From an uncultured Eubacteriales bacterium (GTDB lineage Bacteria > Bacillota > Clostridia > Lachnospirales > Lachnospiraceae): a DNA stretch of 43,833 nt. Numbering within the stretch: the first letter of the stretch is position 1; every line of letters starts with the position of its first letter. Below, piece by piece: positions 1 through 8,576 of the stretch. The position numbers and the translations under genes were made by a program. Under the pieces are notes generated by a model, which worked only from the letters and a program-made list of their open reading frames with translations, had not been told where the DNA came from and made no database searches. The stretch lies in assembly GCA_902797845.1 (NCBI GenBank), contig CADBUJ010000027.1, positions 1 through 43,833 on the forward strand. Direction: 5' to 3'.

Positions 1-56
<56 letters not shown>

Positions 57-60
57 AAAA

Positions 61-131
61 AGCGGGTGATGGGAATCGAACCCACATGTCCAGCTTGGAA
101 GGCTGGTGTTCTACCACTGAACTACACCCGC
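61..131 (-). tRNA. tRNA-Gly (anticodon TCC)
   Basis: Complete 71-nt cloverleaf on the minus strand. Acceptor GCGGGTG pairs with CACCCGC, the D arm is GTTC...GAAC, the anticodon loop CTTCCAA gives TCC, and the T arm contains GGTTCGATTCC. No CCA is encoded. It sits between tRNA-Pro and tRNA-Arg in one transcription unit. Confidence 0.96.
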
Positions 132-139
132 ATAGCGTA

Positions 140-214
<75 letters not shown>

Positions 215-244
215 AGAACCCGACTGGGCAATAACGCAAGGCTA

Positions 245-273
245 ATTATATTATAAGAAACTTTTAATGTCAA
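245..273 (-). promoter_or_regulatory. Sigma-A promoter of the tRNA operon
   Basis: On the minus strand a perfect -35 TTGACA (268-273) and perfect -10 TATAAT (245-250) are separated by exactly 17 bases. Start of transcription is expected near 238, just before tRNA-Pro. It is the only fully consensus promoter I found in the window, as expected for a stable-RNA operon. Confidence 0.92.
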
Positions 274-319
274 CGATGATAATCCATAAAAGATCGCATA
301 TAGTGACGCGGGAGAACAA

Positions 320-343
320 AACTGCGGGGTCTCCCCCGCAGTT
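320..343 (-). terminator. Rho-independent terminator of the surface protein gene
   Basis: A perfect 10-bp stem (AACTGCGGGG / CCCCGCAGTT, loop of 4) lies about 20 bases past the stop codon of the minus-strand gene ending at 363. It is followed on the minus strand by a short T-rich run (TTTTG). The U-tract is weak but the stem is strong. Confidence 0.8.
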
Positions 344-362
344 AATGGTTTATAAGAATATA

Positions 363-2624
363 TTACTGATCAGATTTATTCTTTTTCTTTTTTATAAACA
401 GGACGCTTATGGCGGCAACAGCGGATATGATAAGTATCACATATAAAAGTGTAAGATCCGTATCATCACCTGTCTTGGCCGTGCCCTTTAAAGGTTCGTA
501 GATAGCCCGTACTATGGTCTCTTTTGTTATGTTATCAAAGGTTATATCCCATCCCTTAAATACATATCCGGGATGACTGGGAGCAGCAGGAGCCTTGGCA
601 GGGTCGCCGTAATTTACTTCCTGGAGATCTATGGTCTTTCCTGTAATGGAATCTATAAATTTTACAGGTATCTTTTTCTTTTTCCAGGTAACATTGATCT
701 CTGAGGGCTCGTCTACCTTATCAAAGGTATAGCTCCATGTGCCGTCTCCGTTATCTACGGGTGTTACGGTCTTTCCGTTTACCGTTACCACATCGGGCTC
801 ATATCCGGGCTCAGGTGTAAATGTATATGTCTTGGAGCCGCCCTTTTCTACTGTGGTATCACCGGGATCGGAGATCTTTCCTCCGGGACCTGATGATGCT
901 GTAACGATGGGATCATATTTAGGAGTAAATACGATATCACCTGTTACAGGGATCGTGGTGGGATCATCCGTTTCGCCTGTTTCCGTTGTTCCGTCAGGCT
1001 TTGTTATTACATATGTGTATGTTCCCGTAAATTCCCATCCCTTGTCGGGAGTTACCGCAGCGCCCCCTTCCGGATAATCGCCTTCGGGAACATCTGTCTG
1101 ATCTCCGCCTTCAACAGTACCGTTGTCTCCGTCTTCGAAGGTGACTGTAAAAGTCCTCTTCCATTGTACATCTATGGTAGTGGGATCCTGCACATCAGTC
1201 AGCTCGTAGCTCCATGTGCCGTCACCGTTATCAACGGGAGTTACTTCTTCTCCGTTAACTGTAACGGTATCTATGGTATATCCCGGTTCGGGAGTAAAAG
1301 TGTAAGTTTTGTTGCTGCCTGTGGGAACAGTGGTATCACCGGGATCGGAAATACTTCCGCCTGTACCGGAGGTGGCTGTTACTATGGGATCCCAGCTTAC
1401 ATCGATCTTATGATTTGCTTTAATGGATTCAAATGTAAATGTATATGTGCCGTCATCATTTTTAACGGGTGTTACTTCTGCACCGTCCACCAGGACTTTG
1501 CCAAGCTCGAATCCCTCTTCGGGTTTCATGGTATATGTTACGGTGGATCCGTCACCGACGGTTATCTGTCCTGTTTCACCTACGGAAGTGACCACATTTG
1601 TAAGGTCCTGTTCTATGGTTCCGCCTCTTGTGGTGGTACATTTGAGTATATGTACTGTCTTTGCCGTAAATAAAGTAGTGCCCATGCCGGCAGCCATAGG
1701 ATTGGCTTTTTCGGTATCTGTTACAATACGGCCTGATGAACCGAACCATGTAAAGGTGGCACCGTTATCCACAAGAGTAACAAAACCTGTATTAAGAGTG
1801 CCCTCATCACCTGCAGTGGAAGAAAATCTGAGGCCGGTTGCGCTGTCAGCAGAGCCTGAGCCTGATATATCAAGGAAATTGGTTTCGGGGATATATGCCT
1901 TGGACAAAGATCCGCTCTTTACTAAAAGGCTCTCTCTAAAATCGTTCGGCGTGTTGCGTTCAGGGCCATCGAATCCGCCGACTACAACATCGGATACATC
2001 AAGATCCACAACTTCAAATAAGATGCTGCCGGGCACCACATTACCCTGGCTGTCCGTTACGGCAAGAGTAAAGTCACAGCTCATACCCATAAATGCTGGA
2101 GCATCATCAGTGGTATAATAGGCAAGGCCTATAAAATTACCTCTGAAGCACGCGGCTCCGGGGAGGATGTCGTTTGTGGGGTTTTCCGAATCTCTGTCCT
2201 TGTTTACCAGTCTTATGTTGTTTATGGTAATAAGAACATCGGCTGTACTTCCGTCTTCCAAAGTGGCAGTGCCGGGAAATTTAATCTTCAGAGTCTCATC
2301 CAGAAGAGTATCGGAATTTGCCGGTATGGTATTTTTGTAATTGATGCTTACTCCATAATCCTCCTTGTAGGAATTGGGAATTGTGCCTATTTCGAAAAGG
2401 CCCTTTTCCGAAGTAAACTCGTAATTATTATGTACGATATTAAGCTTCGGAGAATCTATGCTTATGGTTCCGTAGAGATCAGGGATAAGTTCCGATGATT
2501 CTGCCGTCGTGCCTGGTACTCTTTCAACTCCCGCAGGATCTGCGGCCAGAGCATAAGAAGCAGGGAAAAGAATAACGCCCATCACCAGCAAAGCAGTGAA
2601 AAAAGATGTCAGTTTCTTTCTCAT
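363..2624 (-). CDS. Secreted cell-surface protein with bacterial (InlB-B-like) repeats and a TAKTG sorting-like tail
   Basis: 753 residues. I chose the ATG at 2624: the upstream in-frame ATG at 2636 lies within the ribosome binding site (GGAGGAG), 3 bases before this start. Residues 1-28 are a Sec signal peptide. Residues about 30-320 form a beta-rich domain I do not recognise. Residues about 330-620 hold related modules with TYTFTPEPGY and VTPVDNGDGTWSY-type motifs, typical of divergent InlB B-repeats. Another beta module (YVFKGWDITFDN...) precedes the tail. The C-terminus has TAKTG (about 715-719), a hydrophobic helix and KKKK, which is the layout of a sortase substrate; the motif is not canonical LPxTG. 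A class B sortase at 42055-42849 is a possible partner by inference. Role is probably adhesion or wall display; ligand unknown. Confidence 0.85.
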   Translation of the reverse strand: MRKKLTSFFTALLVMGVILFPASYALAADPAGVERVPGTTAESSELIPDLYGTISIDSPKLNIVHNNYEFTSEKGLFEIGTIPNSYKEDYGVSINYKNTIPANSDTLLDETLKIKFPGTATLEDGSTADVLITINNIRLVNKDRDSENPTNDILPGAACFRGNFIGLAYYTTDDAPAFMGMSCDFTLAVTDSQGNVVPGSILFEVVDLDVSDVVVGGFDGPERNTPNDFRESLLVKSGSLSKAYIPETNFLDISGSGSADSATGLRFSSTAGDEGTLNTGFVTLVDNGATFTWFGSSGRIVTDTEKANPMAAGMGTTLFTAKTVHILKCTTTRGGTIEQDLTNVVTSVGETGQITVGDGSTVTYTMKPEEGFELGKVLVDGAEVTPVKNDDGTYTFTFESIKANHKIDVSWDPIVTATSGTGGSISDPGDTTVPTGSNKTYTFTPEPGYTIDTVTVNGEEVTPVDNGDGTWSYELTDVQDPTTIDVQWKRTFTVTFEDGDNGTVEGGDQTDVPEGDYPEGGAAVTPDKGWEFTGTYTYVITKPDGTTETGETDDPTTIPVTGDIVFTPKYDPIVTASSGPGGKISDPGDTTVEKGGSKTYTFTPEPGYEPDVVTVNGKTVTPVDNGDGTWSYTFDKVDEPSEINVTWKKKKIPVKFIDSITGKTIDLQEVNYGDPAKAPAAPSHPGYVFKGWDITFDNITKETIVRAIYEPLKGTAKTGDDTDLTLLYVILIISAVAAISVLFIKKKKNKSDQ

Positions 2625-2755
2625 GGTCTCCTCCATATTATATATTTTTTATCAACAGTATAATTTCTGACATTTTACCATAATGACAAGACTGATAATA
2701 GTTATAAATAATTAACAAATCACTGAACACGGGATTAATTATATTTCCGAAATAT

Positions 2756-2801
2756 TAAAAACAGCAGGGGCGGACAGAATGATTTCTGCATCCCTGCTGT
2801 T
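2756..2801 (-). terminator. Terminator of the murT-nitroreductase unit
   Basis: Inverted repeat AACAGCAGGG / CCCTGCTGTT (10 bp) encloses a 22-base loop, and on the minus strand it runs into TTTTTAAT. It lies about 20 bases after the nitroreductase stop codon. The loop also contains a small hairpin (CAGAA/TTCTG). Confidence 0.8.
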
Positions 2802-2822
2802 TTATTTGTGATTTTTGCCATG

Positions 2823-3626
2823 TTATCTGTAAACGATATCTGCCGGATTTCTTACGGGTATCTTTTTAAACTCCACCTTTGGGTGTCCCAGAAGCAGACA
2901 TGCTACAGGAGCGTATTCTCCTATACCGAGCCACTGGGCTTCCTTTTCCATTATCTTTATGGAGTATATGGAGTACCCGGAATAAAGGGCCCCAAGACCG
3001 AGAGAGTGAGCCATAAGCTCCATATATGCAGAAGCAATGCCCCCGTCTATGTTATTTTTGGCAGAAATAAGAATGGCTGCTTTTGCCCCGAACAGAAGAC
3101 GGTCGTCTTTCCTGTCTTTATCATAGGCATCTGATCTCTTGCGAAGCTTTTCGTATCTTTCGGGATCTGTACTTTTAAGAGAATCCGTATAAATTCTGTA
3201 GCCCTTCCATATAAGGTCGGAAAAGCGGTCCATTTCCGAGCGGATAATTGTATATCTTACTGCCTGCGCATTTTGTGATGTGGGCGCATATCTTCCTGCC
3301 TCTGTTAATGCGGCAAGATCCTCGTCGGAAACGGGCTCATCAGTAAAAAATCTTATGCTTCGTCTTGTTTTCATAAAGCCTGTCAGGAGATCAGGAGAGA
3401 TCTTAAATTCATCTTTTTCAAAGGATTTATAATCTTCCGGAGTATCGCCCTTAAGGCAGATGGCGTCTGCAGGGCAGATAAGGATGCAGTGTCCGCATCC
3501 CATGCAGCCCTTTCCCGTATATGAAGGGGACCCCTCCTCCATAACAAGACATTTCTGGATGCAAACAGATGTGCATTGGCCGCATCCGATGCAGGCTTCT
3601 TTTGATATTTCGGGAATCTTGTTCAT
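2823..3626 (-). CDS. Nitroreductase family protein with N-terminal 2x[4Fe-4S] ferredoxin domain
   Basis: 267 residues from the ATG at 3626, which follows GGGAGG at 8 bases spacing; an earlier in-frame ATG at 3659 has no ribosome binding site. Residues about 5-55 carry two CxxCxxCxxxC clusters (CIGCGQCTSVC and CMGCGHCILIC), a bacterial-type ferredoxin. From about residue 80 (RRSIRFF, then APTSQNAQ) comes the FMN-dependent nitroreductase fold. Such fusions are known in clostridia as putative NAD(P)H/ferredoxin-dependent oxidoreductases; the substrate cannot be read from sequence. The enzyme should be cytosolic. It lies 61 bases downstream of murT in the same direction and probably shares its transcript. 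Confidence 0.9.
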   Translation of the reverse strand: MNKIPEISKEACIGCGQCTSVCIQKCLVMEEGSPSYTGKGCMGCGHCILICPADAICLKGDTPEDYKSFEKDEFKISPDLLTGFMKTRRSIRFFTDEPVSDEDLAALTEAGRYAPTSQNAQAVRYTIIRSEMDRFSDLIWKGYRIYTDSLKSTDPERYEKLRKRSDAYDKDRKDDRLLFGAKAAILISAKNNIDGGIASAYMELMAHSLGLGALYSGYSIYSIKIMEKEAQWLGIGEYAPVACLLLGHPKVEFKKIPVRNPADIVYR

Positions 3627-3687
3627 GACCCATACCTCCCTTTTTGTGCTTGAGATCATACTTCGAGTGAAATTAATTAAAAATGCC

Positions 3688-5064
3688 TTATTCCCAAAAT
3701 CCTTTTGTCCCTATCTCCTGATGGAGCACGGTGCGCAGGTCCATCATGGCTGTGTAATTAGGCAGAAGGAATATGGGATATTCCGTAGATCTTAATTCCT
3801 CCAGAAGGAGCTTGTAATCAGCTACATATTCCGTGTCGGAAGGAGCTCCTGCCTCCTTTACTCTTTTTAGGAGATCCGCTCCTCTGTCTCCGCATACATA
3901 AAGACCCTTAAGATGGGGATCCGTACAGAGCTTTTCGTAATCCGTGGAATCTATCCAGGAAATATCATGACCGTCCCCTGTCCTGTCGTTAAGGCAGAGG
4001 ACTGCAGTAAAGTCTTCTGAAAGGCTCGTAACATAGGAAAAGGCCTGATTGCAGCCGGCGGGATTCTTTACAAGGATCATCTTCATGGGAATATTGCCAA
4101 GAGTAAAGGATTCAAACCTTCCGAAAGAGGGCCTTACAGAAGAAAGAGAATCGGAAGCTGCATCCTCAGAAAGATCCAGTGCTTTTATACATGAGAGAGC
4201 GGCTGCTGCATTATATATATTGTAGACTGCGGGAATGGACAGATCGATCTCCCGCACAGTGCCGGAAGATCCCACATGGATCTTTGTGTGGTCAGGAGCC
4301 TTTTCGTCAATGGATCTTATAAGTATCTGGGGATCTGGCCTTTTATAAGCGCATTTTGTACATCTGTATCCGCCCAGATGAGCATATATATTAAAATCGT
4401 AGCTGTAGTTGCAGCCGCAGACGGGGCATTTGCCTGCATCTGCAAGATCCACATTGCCCTGAACGCCTACGGAAGGATCCATTCCATAAAAGATAACGGG
4501 ATTCTTTATATCAAGAGCCAGTGAGGATGAAAGAGGATCGTCCGCATTTAATATTATTACAGACTGATCGCTTTTCTGTATGCCGCTTCTTATTTCCTCC
4601 AGTGTGTTCTGCACTCCGCCGTATCTGTCCACCTGATCGGAGAAAAGATTTGTTACTGCTATTACGGCAGGGTCTATTAGGGGCACGAGCATCTTAAGTA
4701 CGGCCTCGTCGCATTCCAGTACCGCATAGGGGTACTTGGGCTTTCCGTTCCATGTGGCATTGGATACAAGATCTGATGTTATGCCGTGGAGCAGGTTTGC
4801 GCCGGATTTATTAAGAAAGCATTTTTTTCCGCATGAGGTGATGGCATGATGGAGCATGTTGCAGGTAGTGGTCTTGCCGTTCGTACCTGTAACGACCACT
4901 ATCTTCATGCCCTGAGATACCCTTGCCAGTATATTTTTTGAGAATTTCATTGCAACTATACCGGGAACTGCAGTACCGCCCCTGCCTGTCTTTCTCAGAA
5001 AGAATCGTGTAAATTTGCAGGCGGCCACAGAAAGTACGGTCTTAAATATATTGGGTCTTTTCAT
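3688..5064 (-). CDS. murT: MurT-type Mur ligase, lipid II isoglutaminyl synthase subunit
   Basis: 458 residues. ATG at 5064 follows GGAGG at 6 bases. The ATP-binding P-loop GTNGKTTT is at residues 60-67, followed by the Mur ligase middle domain. A CPVCGC...CTKC zinc-ribbon insertion (about 211-240) and a C-terminal DUF1727 domain (LNDRTGDGHDISWI) distinguish MurT from MurC-F and folylpolyglutamate synthase. MurT with the glutaminase GatD amidates the D-glutamate of lipid II at the inner membrane face, which is needed for efficient peptide cross-linking. GatD is usually encoded directly beside MurT. Here the downstream neighbour is a nitroreductase and the upstream one is divergent, so gatD must be elsewhere or absent. 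A good promoter lies at 5101-5129. Confidence 0.93.
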   Translation of the reverse strand: MKRPNIFKTVLSVAACKFTRFFLRKTGRGGTAVPGIVAMKFSKNILARVSQGMKIVVVTGTNGKTTTCNMLHHAITSCGKKCFLNKSGANLLHGITSDLVSNATWNGKPKYPYAVLECDEAVLKMLVPLIDPAVIAVTNLFSDQVDRYGGVQNTLEEIRSGIQKSDQSVIILNADDPLSSSLALDIKNPVIFYGMDPSVGVQGNVDLADAGKCPVCGCNYSYDFNIYAHLGGYRCTKCAYKRPDPQILIRSIDEKAPDHTKIHVGSSGTVREIDLSIPAVYNIYNAAAALSCIKALDLSEDAASDSLSSVRPSFGRFESFTLGNIPMKMILVKNPAGCNQAFSYVTSLSEDFTAVLCLNDRTGDGHDISWIDSTDYEKLCTDPHLKGLYVCGDRGADLLKRVKEAGAPSDTEYVADYKLLLEELRSTEYPIFLLPNYTAMMDLRTVLHQEIGTKGFWE

Positions 5065-5100
5065 ATAAGCCTCCGTTATATATATGGCTTTGACAAAAAG

Positions 5101-5129
5101 ATTATATGCCCATAAAAGATGCTTATCAA
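5101..5129 (-). promoter_or_regulatory. Sigma-A promoter of murT
   Basis: Minus-strand TTGATA (5124-5129), 17-base spacer, TATAAT (5101-5106). Transcription should start about 30 bases before the murT ATG at 5064. The oppositely oriented gene at 5222 starts 93 bases away, so this is a divergent control region; a TACTTTTGG word at 5131-5139 directly abuts the -35. Confidence 0.8.
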
Positions 5130-5221
5130 ATACTTTTGGGATATACCCTCCCTATTTATTTCCTTTAAGGAGAGAGCTATTTGTTCTATAATCTATATAC
5201 ATTTGCAAGGAGATAAGAAAC

Positions 5222-6334
5222 GTGGATATAGATGCCAGAGAACTGGAAAAGGGAAACTTCGTGATACTTGATATGCGGAGCGAAGTTGACAGAGAATTCG
5301 GATCCATACCGGGTTCTGTTTATGTTGATACTAATGAGCTCCTTTCCGATCCCCCCAAAGACAAGGATAAAAGATATGTGATCTGCTGCGATCACGGGAT
5401 ACTCAGCAGGGATATAGCTGAAAAGATGCGGGCAATGGGGTATGATGCCTATAATCTTAAGGACGGGTATTACGGCTATATAAAATATGACATGGATAAG
5501 ACCATGGCAAAAGACATTAAGGAAAAAACAGAGGAATCCATAAGGAAGAAATTCCGCAAAAACCTGATGAGCAGATTTACAAAAGCTCTTTCGGATTACA
5601 GGCTGATAGATGAGGGCGATAATATTGCCGTATGCATATCAGGTGGAAAGGATTCCATGTGTATGGCAAAGCTGTTTCAGGAGCTTCACCGTTATTCTAA
5701 AGTAGAGTTCGGCCTCAGATTCGTTGTTATGGATCCCGGGTATAACGAAGACAACAGGAGGCTCATAGAAGAAAATGCAGCACGCCTGGGAATACCCATA
5801 GAGATATTCGAGTCAGACATATTCGATTCCGTATATCAGGTAGAAAAATCGCCATGCTATCTGTGCGCCAGGATGAGGAGAGGATATCTGTACAAATATG
5901 CCAAGGATCATGGCTGCAATAAGATAGCTTTGGGCCATCATTATGATGATGTTATAGAGACCATTCTTATGAGCATGCTCCACGGAGCTCAGATACAGAC
6001 AATGATGCCGAAGCTTCACAGCACCAATTTCCAGGGTATGGAGCTTATAAGGCCCATGTATCTCATAAGGGAGGATGACATCAAGGCGTGGAGAGATTAT
6101 AACGGCCTCCATTTTATCCAGTGCGCCTGCAGGTTTACCGATACCTGCTCCGTTATAACTGAAGGAAAGAGCGACTCCAAAAGGATGGAAACGAAGATGC
6201 TTATAAGGGAGCTTAAGAAAACAAATCCGGATGTGGAGAAGATGATCTTTAAAAGCGTTGAGAATGTAAATATAGATACGGTGATCTCTTATAAGAAAAA
6301 GGGCGTTAAGCATCATTTCCTGGATGAATACTAA
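5222..6334 (+). CDS. Rhodanese / TtcA-like PP-loop tRNA sulfurtransferase fusion
   Basis: 370 residues. Start is GTG at 5222, behind AAGGAGA at 9 bases. Residues about 3-95 form a rhodanese domain with the sulfur-carrying loop C56-DHGILS. Residues 140-145 are the PP-loop SGGKDS, which binds ATP and activates a tRNA base by adenylation. The TtcA-type cluster cysteines are visible: C212-x-x-C215 plus C301, C303 and C309. TtcA makes 2-thiocytidine at tRNA position 32. The rhodanese half probably hands persulfide sulfur to the PP-loop half, so sulfur delivery and thiolation are joined in one chain; that coupling is inference. A -10-like TATAAT is at 5187-5192 with a poor -35. Related thiolases (TtuA, CTU1) cannot be excluded as the true family. 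Confidence 0.85.
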   Translation: MDIDARELEKGNFVILDMRSEVDREFGSIPGSVYVDTNELLSDPPKDKDKRYVICCDHGILSRDIAEKMRAMGYDAYNLKDGYYGYIKYDMDKTMAKDIKEKTEESIRKKFRKNLMSRFTKALSDYRLIDEGDNIAVCISGGKDSMCMAKLFQELHRYSKVEFGLRFVVMDPGYNEDNRRLIEENAARLGIPIEIFESDIFDSVYQVEKSPCYLCARMRRGYLYKYAKDHGCNKIALGHHYDDVIETILMSMLHGAQIQTMMPKLHSTNFQGMELIRPMYLIREDDIKAWRDYNGLHFIQCACRFTDTCSVITEGKSDSKRMETKMLIRELKKTNPDVEKMIFKSVENVNIDTVISYKKKGVKHHFLDEY

Positions 6335-6542
6335 TACGCGGGACGGATACACATACAGGCTATTTGCTGAAATGCACAAAACCTTAAGCTTGGATGGGAT
6401 TTTTAAAAACCGGGATCATTTCCAAGGATTAGGGGATGGAGGGAATACGGATACACAGCATATGGTAAATTGAAGGATGTTTTTACATAATTATATCCTT
6501 TCTGTTTTTATCAGCTTTTTAGGCATTTTCCATAAAAAAGCC
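6335..6542 (+). other. Gene-free stretch with a weak terminator and an 11-bp direct repeat
   Basis: No credible coding sequence. ACGGATACACA occurs at 6343-6353 and again at 6447-6457. AAGGAT (6473-6478) pairs with ATCCTT (6495-6500) and is followed by TCTGTTTTT, a possible weak terminator for the upstream gene. The rest is AT-rich and featureless to me. Confidence 0.35.
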
Positions 6543-6571
6543 TTGTTAAGATTATACAGGTGTAATATAAT
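6543..6571 (+). promoter_or_regulatory. Sigma-A promoter of the zinc-ribbon/sensor cluster
   Basis: TTGTTA (6543-6548), 17-base spacer, TATAAT (6566-6571). Predicted start near 6578, leaving a leader of about 90 bases before the ATG at 6670. Confidence 0.75.
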
Positions 6572-6602
6572 TATTACGATTATCTTAAAGTAGATTCAGG
6601 GA

Positions 6603-6639
6603 TCCTGCGCGATCATCGCAGATCATTTCGGCTGCAGGA
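6603..6639 (+). other. Leader with two mutually exclusive hairpins
   Basis: In the 5' leader, CTGCG (6605-6609) can pair with CGCAG (6617-6621), or TCCTGC (6603-6608) can pair with GCAGGA (6634-6639). The two stems share bases and cannot coexist. GATCAT is also repeated at a 10-base interval (6611, 6621). No known riboswitch class is recognised. Confidence 0.35.
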
Positions 6640-6669
6640 CCTTAAAATGCGTTAAGTCGGAGGATATGT

Positions 6670-8574
6670 ATGTTTTGCAGAAAATGCGGTTTTGAGATAG
6701 GACCGGAAGATCTTTTTTGCGAGAATTGCGGCGTTAAGATAGAACCCCGCAGATCCGGATCAGAGAGCGGCGCCCCCCTTAAGGAGAAGGTGGAGGAGCC
6801 TGTTTCTGATGCTGCCGAAGAAATTAAGACAGAAGCCCCTGCAGATGAGATACGCTCCGAAGATACTGCAGATACAGAAAACACAATAAAGGAAGAGGCT
6901 CCGGTAAAGGCAACAGAGGATGCGGCAGATATAGATGTAGATGCTATGTTTAAGGAGCTTATGCCCGATGGAGCACCCGGAGCATCAAAGGAGATGCAGG
7001 CTTTTTTTGCAAGCCTTAATGCTGTAAAGACAGCTCCTGCACAGACCGTGGAAGAACCCAAGGCAGAGCCGGCAGAGGAGGAACTTCCCTCCATATCCGT
7101 AAGCTCCTGGAATCCCGTGCAGAATACGGAAGAGGCAGTAAATGCAGCAGAAGACAAGGCATCATCTTCAGAAGATGTAAATACAGATATATCCGCGCAG
7201 GAAGAAAAAGTAACGGAAACCGTTTCGGTAAGTAAGGACACTTATTCGGATCTGGCTGCTTCCATACATCAGCTGGGACTTATTCTGGCAGATCTGGAGA
7301 AGAAGCTTGAAAGATTGTCCGGAAATATAAATGTTCCCCAGGATCCTCCTAAAGAAGCAGAGGTTAAAGAGGAGCTTCCTGCAGAAACTGTGGACATACA
7401 GGAAAAAGAAGTATCCGACGCTGCAGTACAGGTTGTATCGGATACGGCTCAGATCACAGAGCTCCTTAAGGCTATTCAGAAAGGGGCTGCACCTGTGGCT
7501 CCCGAAAGCGAGAGTACAGGCGTTGTATCAGGTGCTGAAGGTACATCAGATATATCAGAAGGATCGAAGGAAGAATCTGATCAGGAAAAAGCAGAGGAAG
7601 TAAAGACTCCCGAAGGCACACAGGATCCTTCAACAGATGCTGCTGATACAGATAATAATTTAGAAAAAACAGGGGAAGTTCCTTCGGATAAAGGACCTGA
7701 ATCAGCCCCTGAAGGAAAGGAGCTTACAGAGGAAGAAGCTCTTATTAAGCATTATCAGGAGCTTTTGGCAGGACTTCAGGATAAAAAGGAAGAAGTATCA
7801 GAGGAAGTTGTCAAGTCAGAGGAAGCTGCAGCAGAAGAGAAGCCCAAAAAGAAAAAAAGAAAATGGCTCAAACGTACTGCAGGAGTCCTGCTCATCCTTA
7901 TAATAGCAGCCGTACTTCTTGCCACGGTGGGAAAGGAAACAGCAGTAGGTGCGGCACTCAGAGATACATTCAACAATGTATTCGGTGTAAAGACCGAGTC
8001 AACAGACGGCGCATCAGTAGAGCCGCCTGAGGAGATGGTCATCACTGCCACAGACACCTTAATAGGACAATCCATAGCAAAATACATAGATCAGGCAAAA
8101 AATATCACGACGGTAAAGGAAGCTCCGGATCTTCGTTTCAATGTGGAAAAGGATTATGGCGTTGAGGGCATCCTCGACGCTATTTCTTTTGATGATGATC
8201 TCTGGTATATGAACGATCATTCGGAGAATGTGCATTATACGCCGGAGCTGGTTTCCTTTGTCATGGATTATTATTCGAAGCTTAATGCCAGACAGAATCA
8301 CGACAGTGACGATGTATTAAAGATCATAGTTCCCAAAACGAAGCTTCTGGGTGATGTTACTGCCATAAAGGCAGACCCGGTAATAGTACATACTTACGAT
8401 CTTCTGGAGATCGGAGAGATAAGAAGAAACAAGGACGACTTCTATGTAATGGTACGCCTGACAGAGTCCACCAATGACGGGCATCCCTCGAAAAAAGTCA
8501 CAAAGGTCGTAAGGATCAGGACCTACGATAAGGCCTGCGCCATGGCGGAATCTGTGGATATTTCAAAGGAATAA
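6670..8574 (+). CDS. Zinc-ribbon membrane protein with long acidic linker and unknown extracytoplasmic domain
   Basis: 634 residues; ATG at 6670 follows GGAGG at 6 bases. Residues 1-27 form a zinc ribbon (CRKCGFEI...CENCGVKI). Residues about 28-395 are low-complexity, rich in Glu, Ala and Pro, probably disordered, with one helical patch (about 195-215). A basic patch (KPKKKKRKWLKR) precedes a single membrane helix (about 399-421). This predicts an inside N-terminus and an outside C-terminus. The outer part (about 422-634) is a compact mixed domain that I do not recognise. It is followed after 2 bases by a sensor-like gene, so it may be the surface input or a scaffold of that signalling cluster. 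Function unknown; topology is inference. Confidence 0.7.
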   Translation: MFCRKCGFEIGPEDLFCENCGVKIEPRRSGSESGAPLKEKVEEPVSDAAEEIKTEAPADEIRSEDTADTENTIKEEAPVKATEDAADIDVDAMFKELMPDGAPGASKEMQAFFASLNAVKTAPAQTVEEPKAEPAEEELPSISVSSWNPVQNTEEAVNAAEDKASSSEDVNTDISAQEEKVTETVSVSKDTYSDLAASIHQLGLILADLEKKLERLSGNINVPQDPPKEAEVKEELPAETVDIQEKEVSDAAVQVVSDTAQITELLKAIQKGAAPVAPESESTGVVSGAEGTSDISEGSKEESDQEKAEEVKTPEGTQDPSTDAADTDNNLEKTGEVPSDKGPESAPEGKELTEEEALIKHYQELLAGLQDKKEEVSEEVVKSEEAAAEEKPKKKKRKWLKRTAGVLLILIIAAVLLATVGKETAVGAALRDTFNNVFGVKTESTDGASVEPPEEMVITATDTLIGQSIAKYIDQAKNITTVKEAPDLRFNVEKDYGVEGILDAISFDDDLWYMNDHSENVHYTPELVSFVMDYYSKLNARQNHDSDDVLKIIVPKTKLLGDVTAIKADPVIVHTYDLLEIGEIRRNKDDFYVMVRLTESTNDGHPSKKVTKVVRIRTYDKACAMAESVDISKE

Positions 8575-8576
8575 GG

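Noticed and set aside
1423..2118. Plus-strand 231-codon frame opposite the surface protein
   Set aside because: It lies on the opposite strand of a strongly supported coding region and has the Pro/Val/Ser/Thr bias expected of a shadow frame.
2637..2755. Promoter of the surface protein gene at 363-2624
   Set aside because: TTGTCA and TATACT elements are present on the minus strand, but their spacing (20 bases) is poor, so none is annotated.
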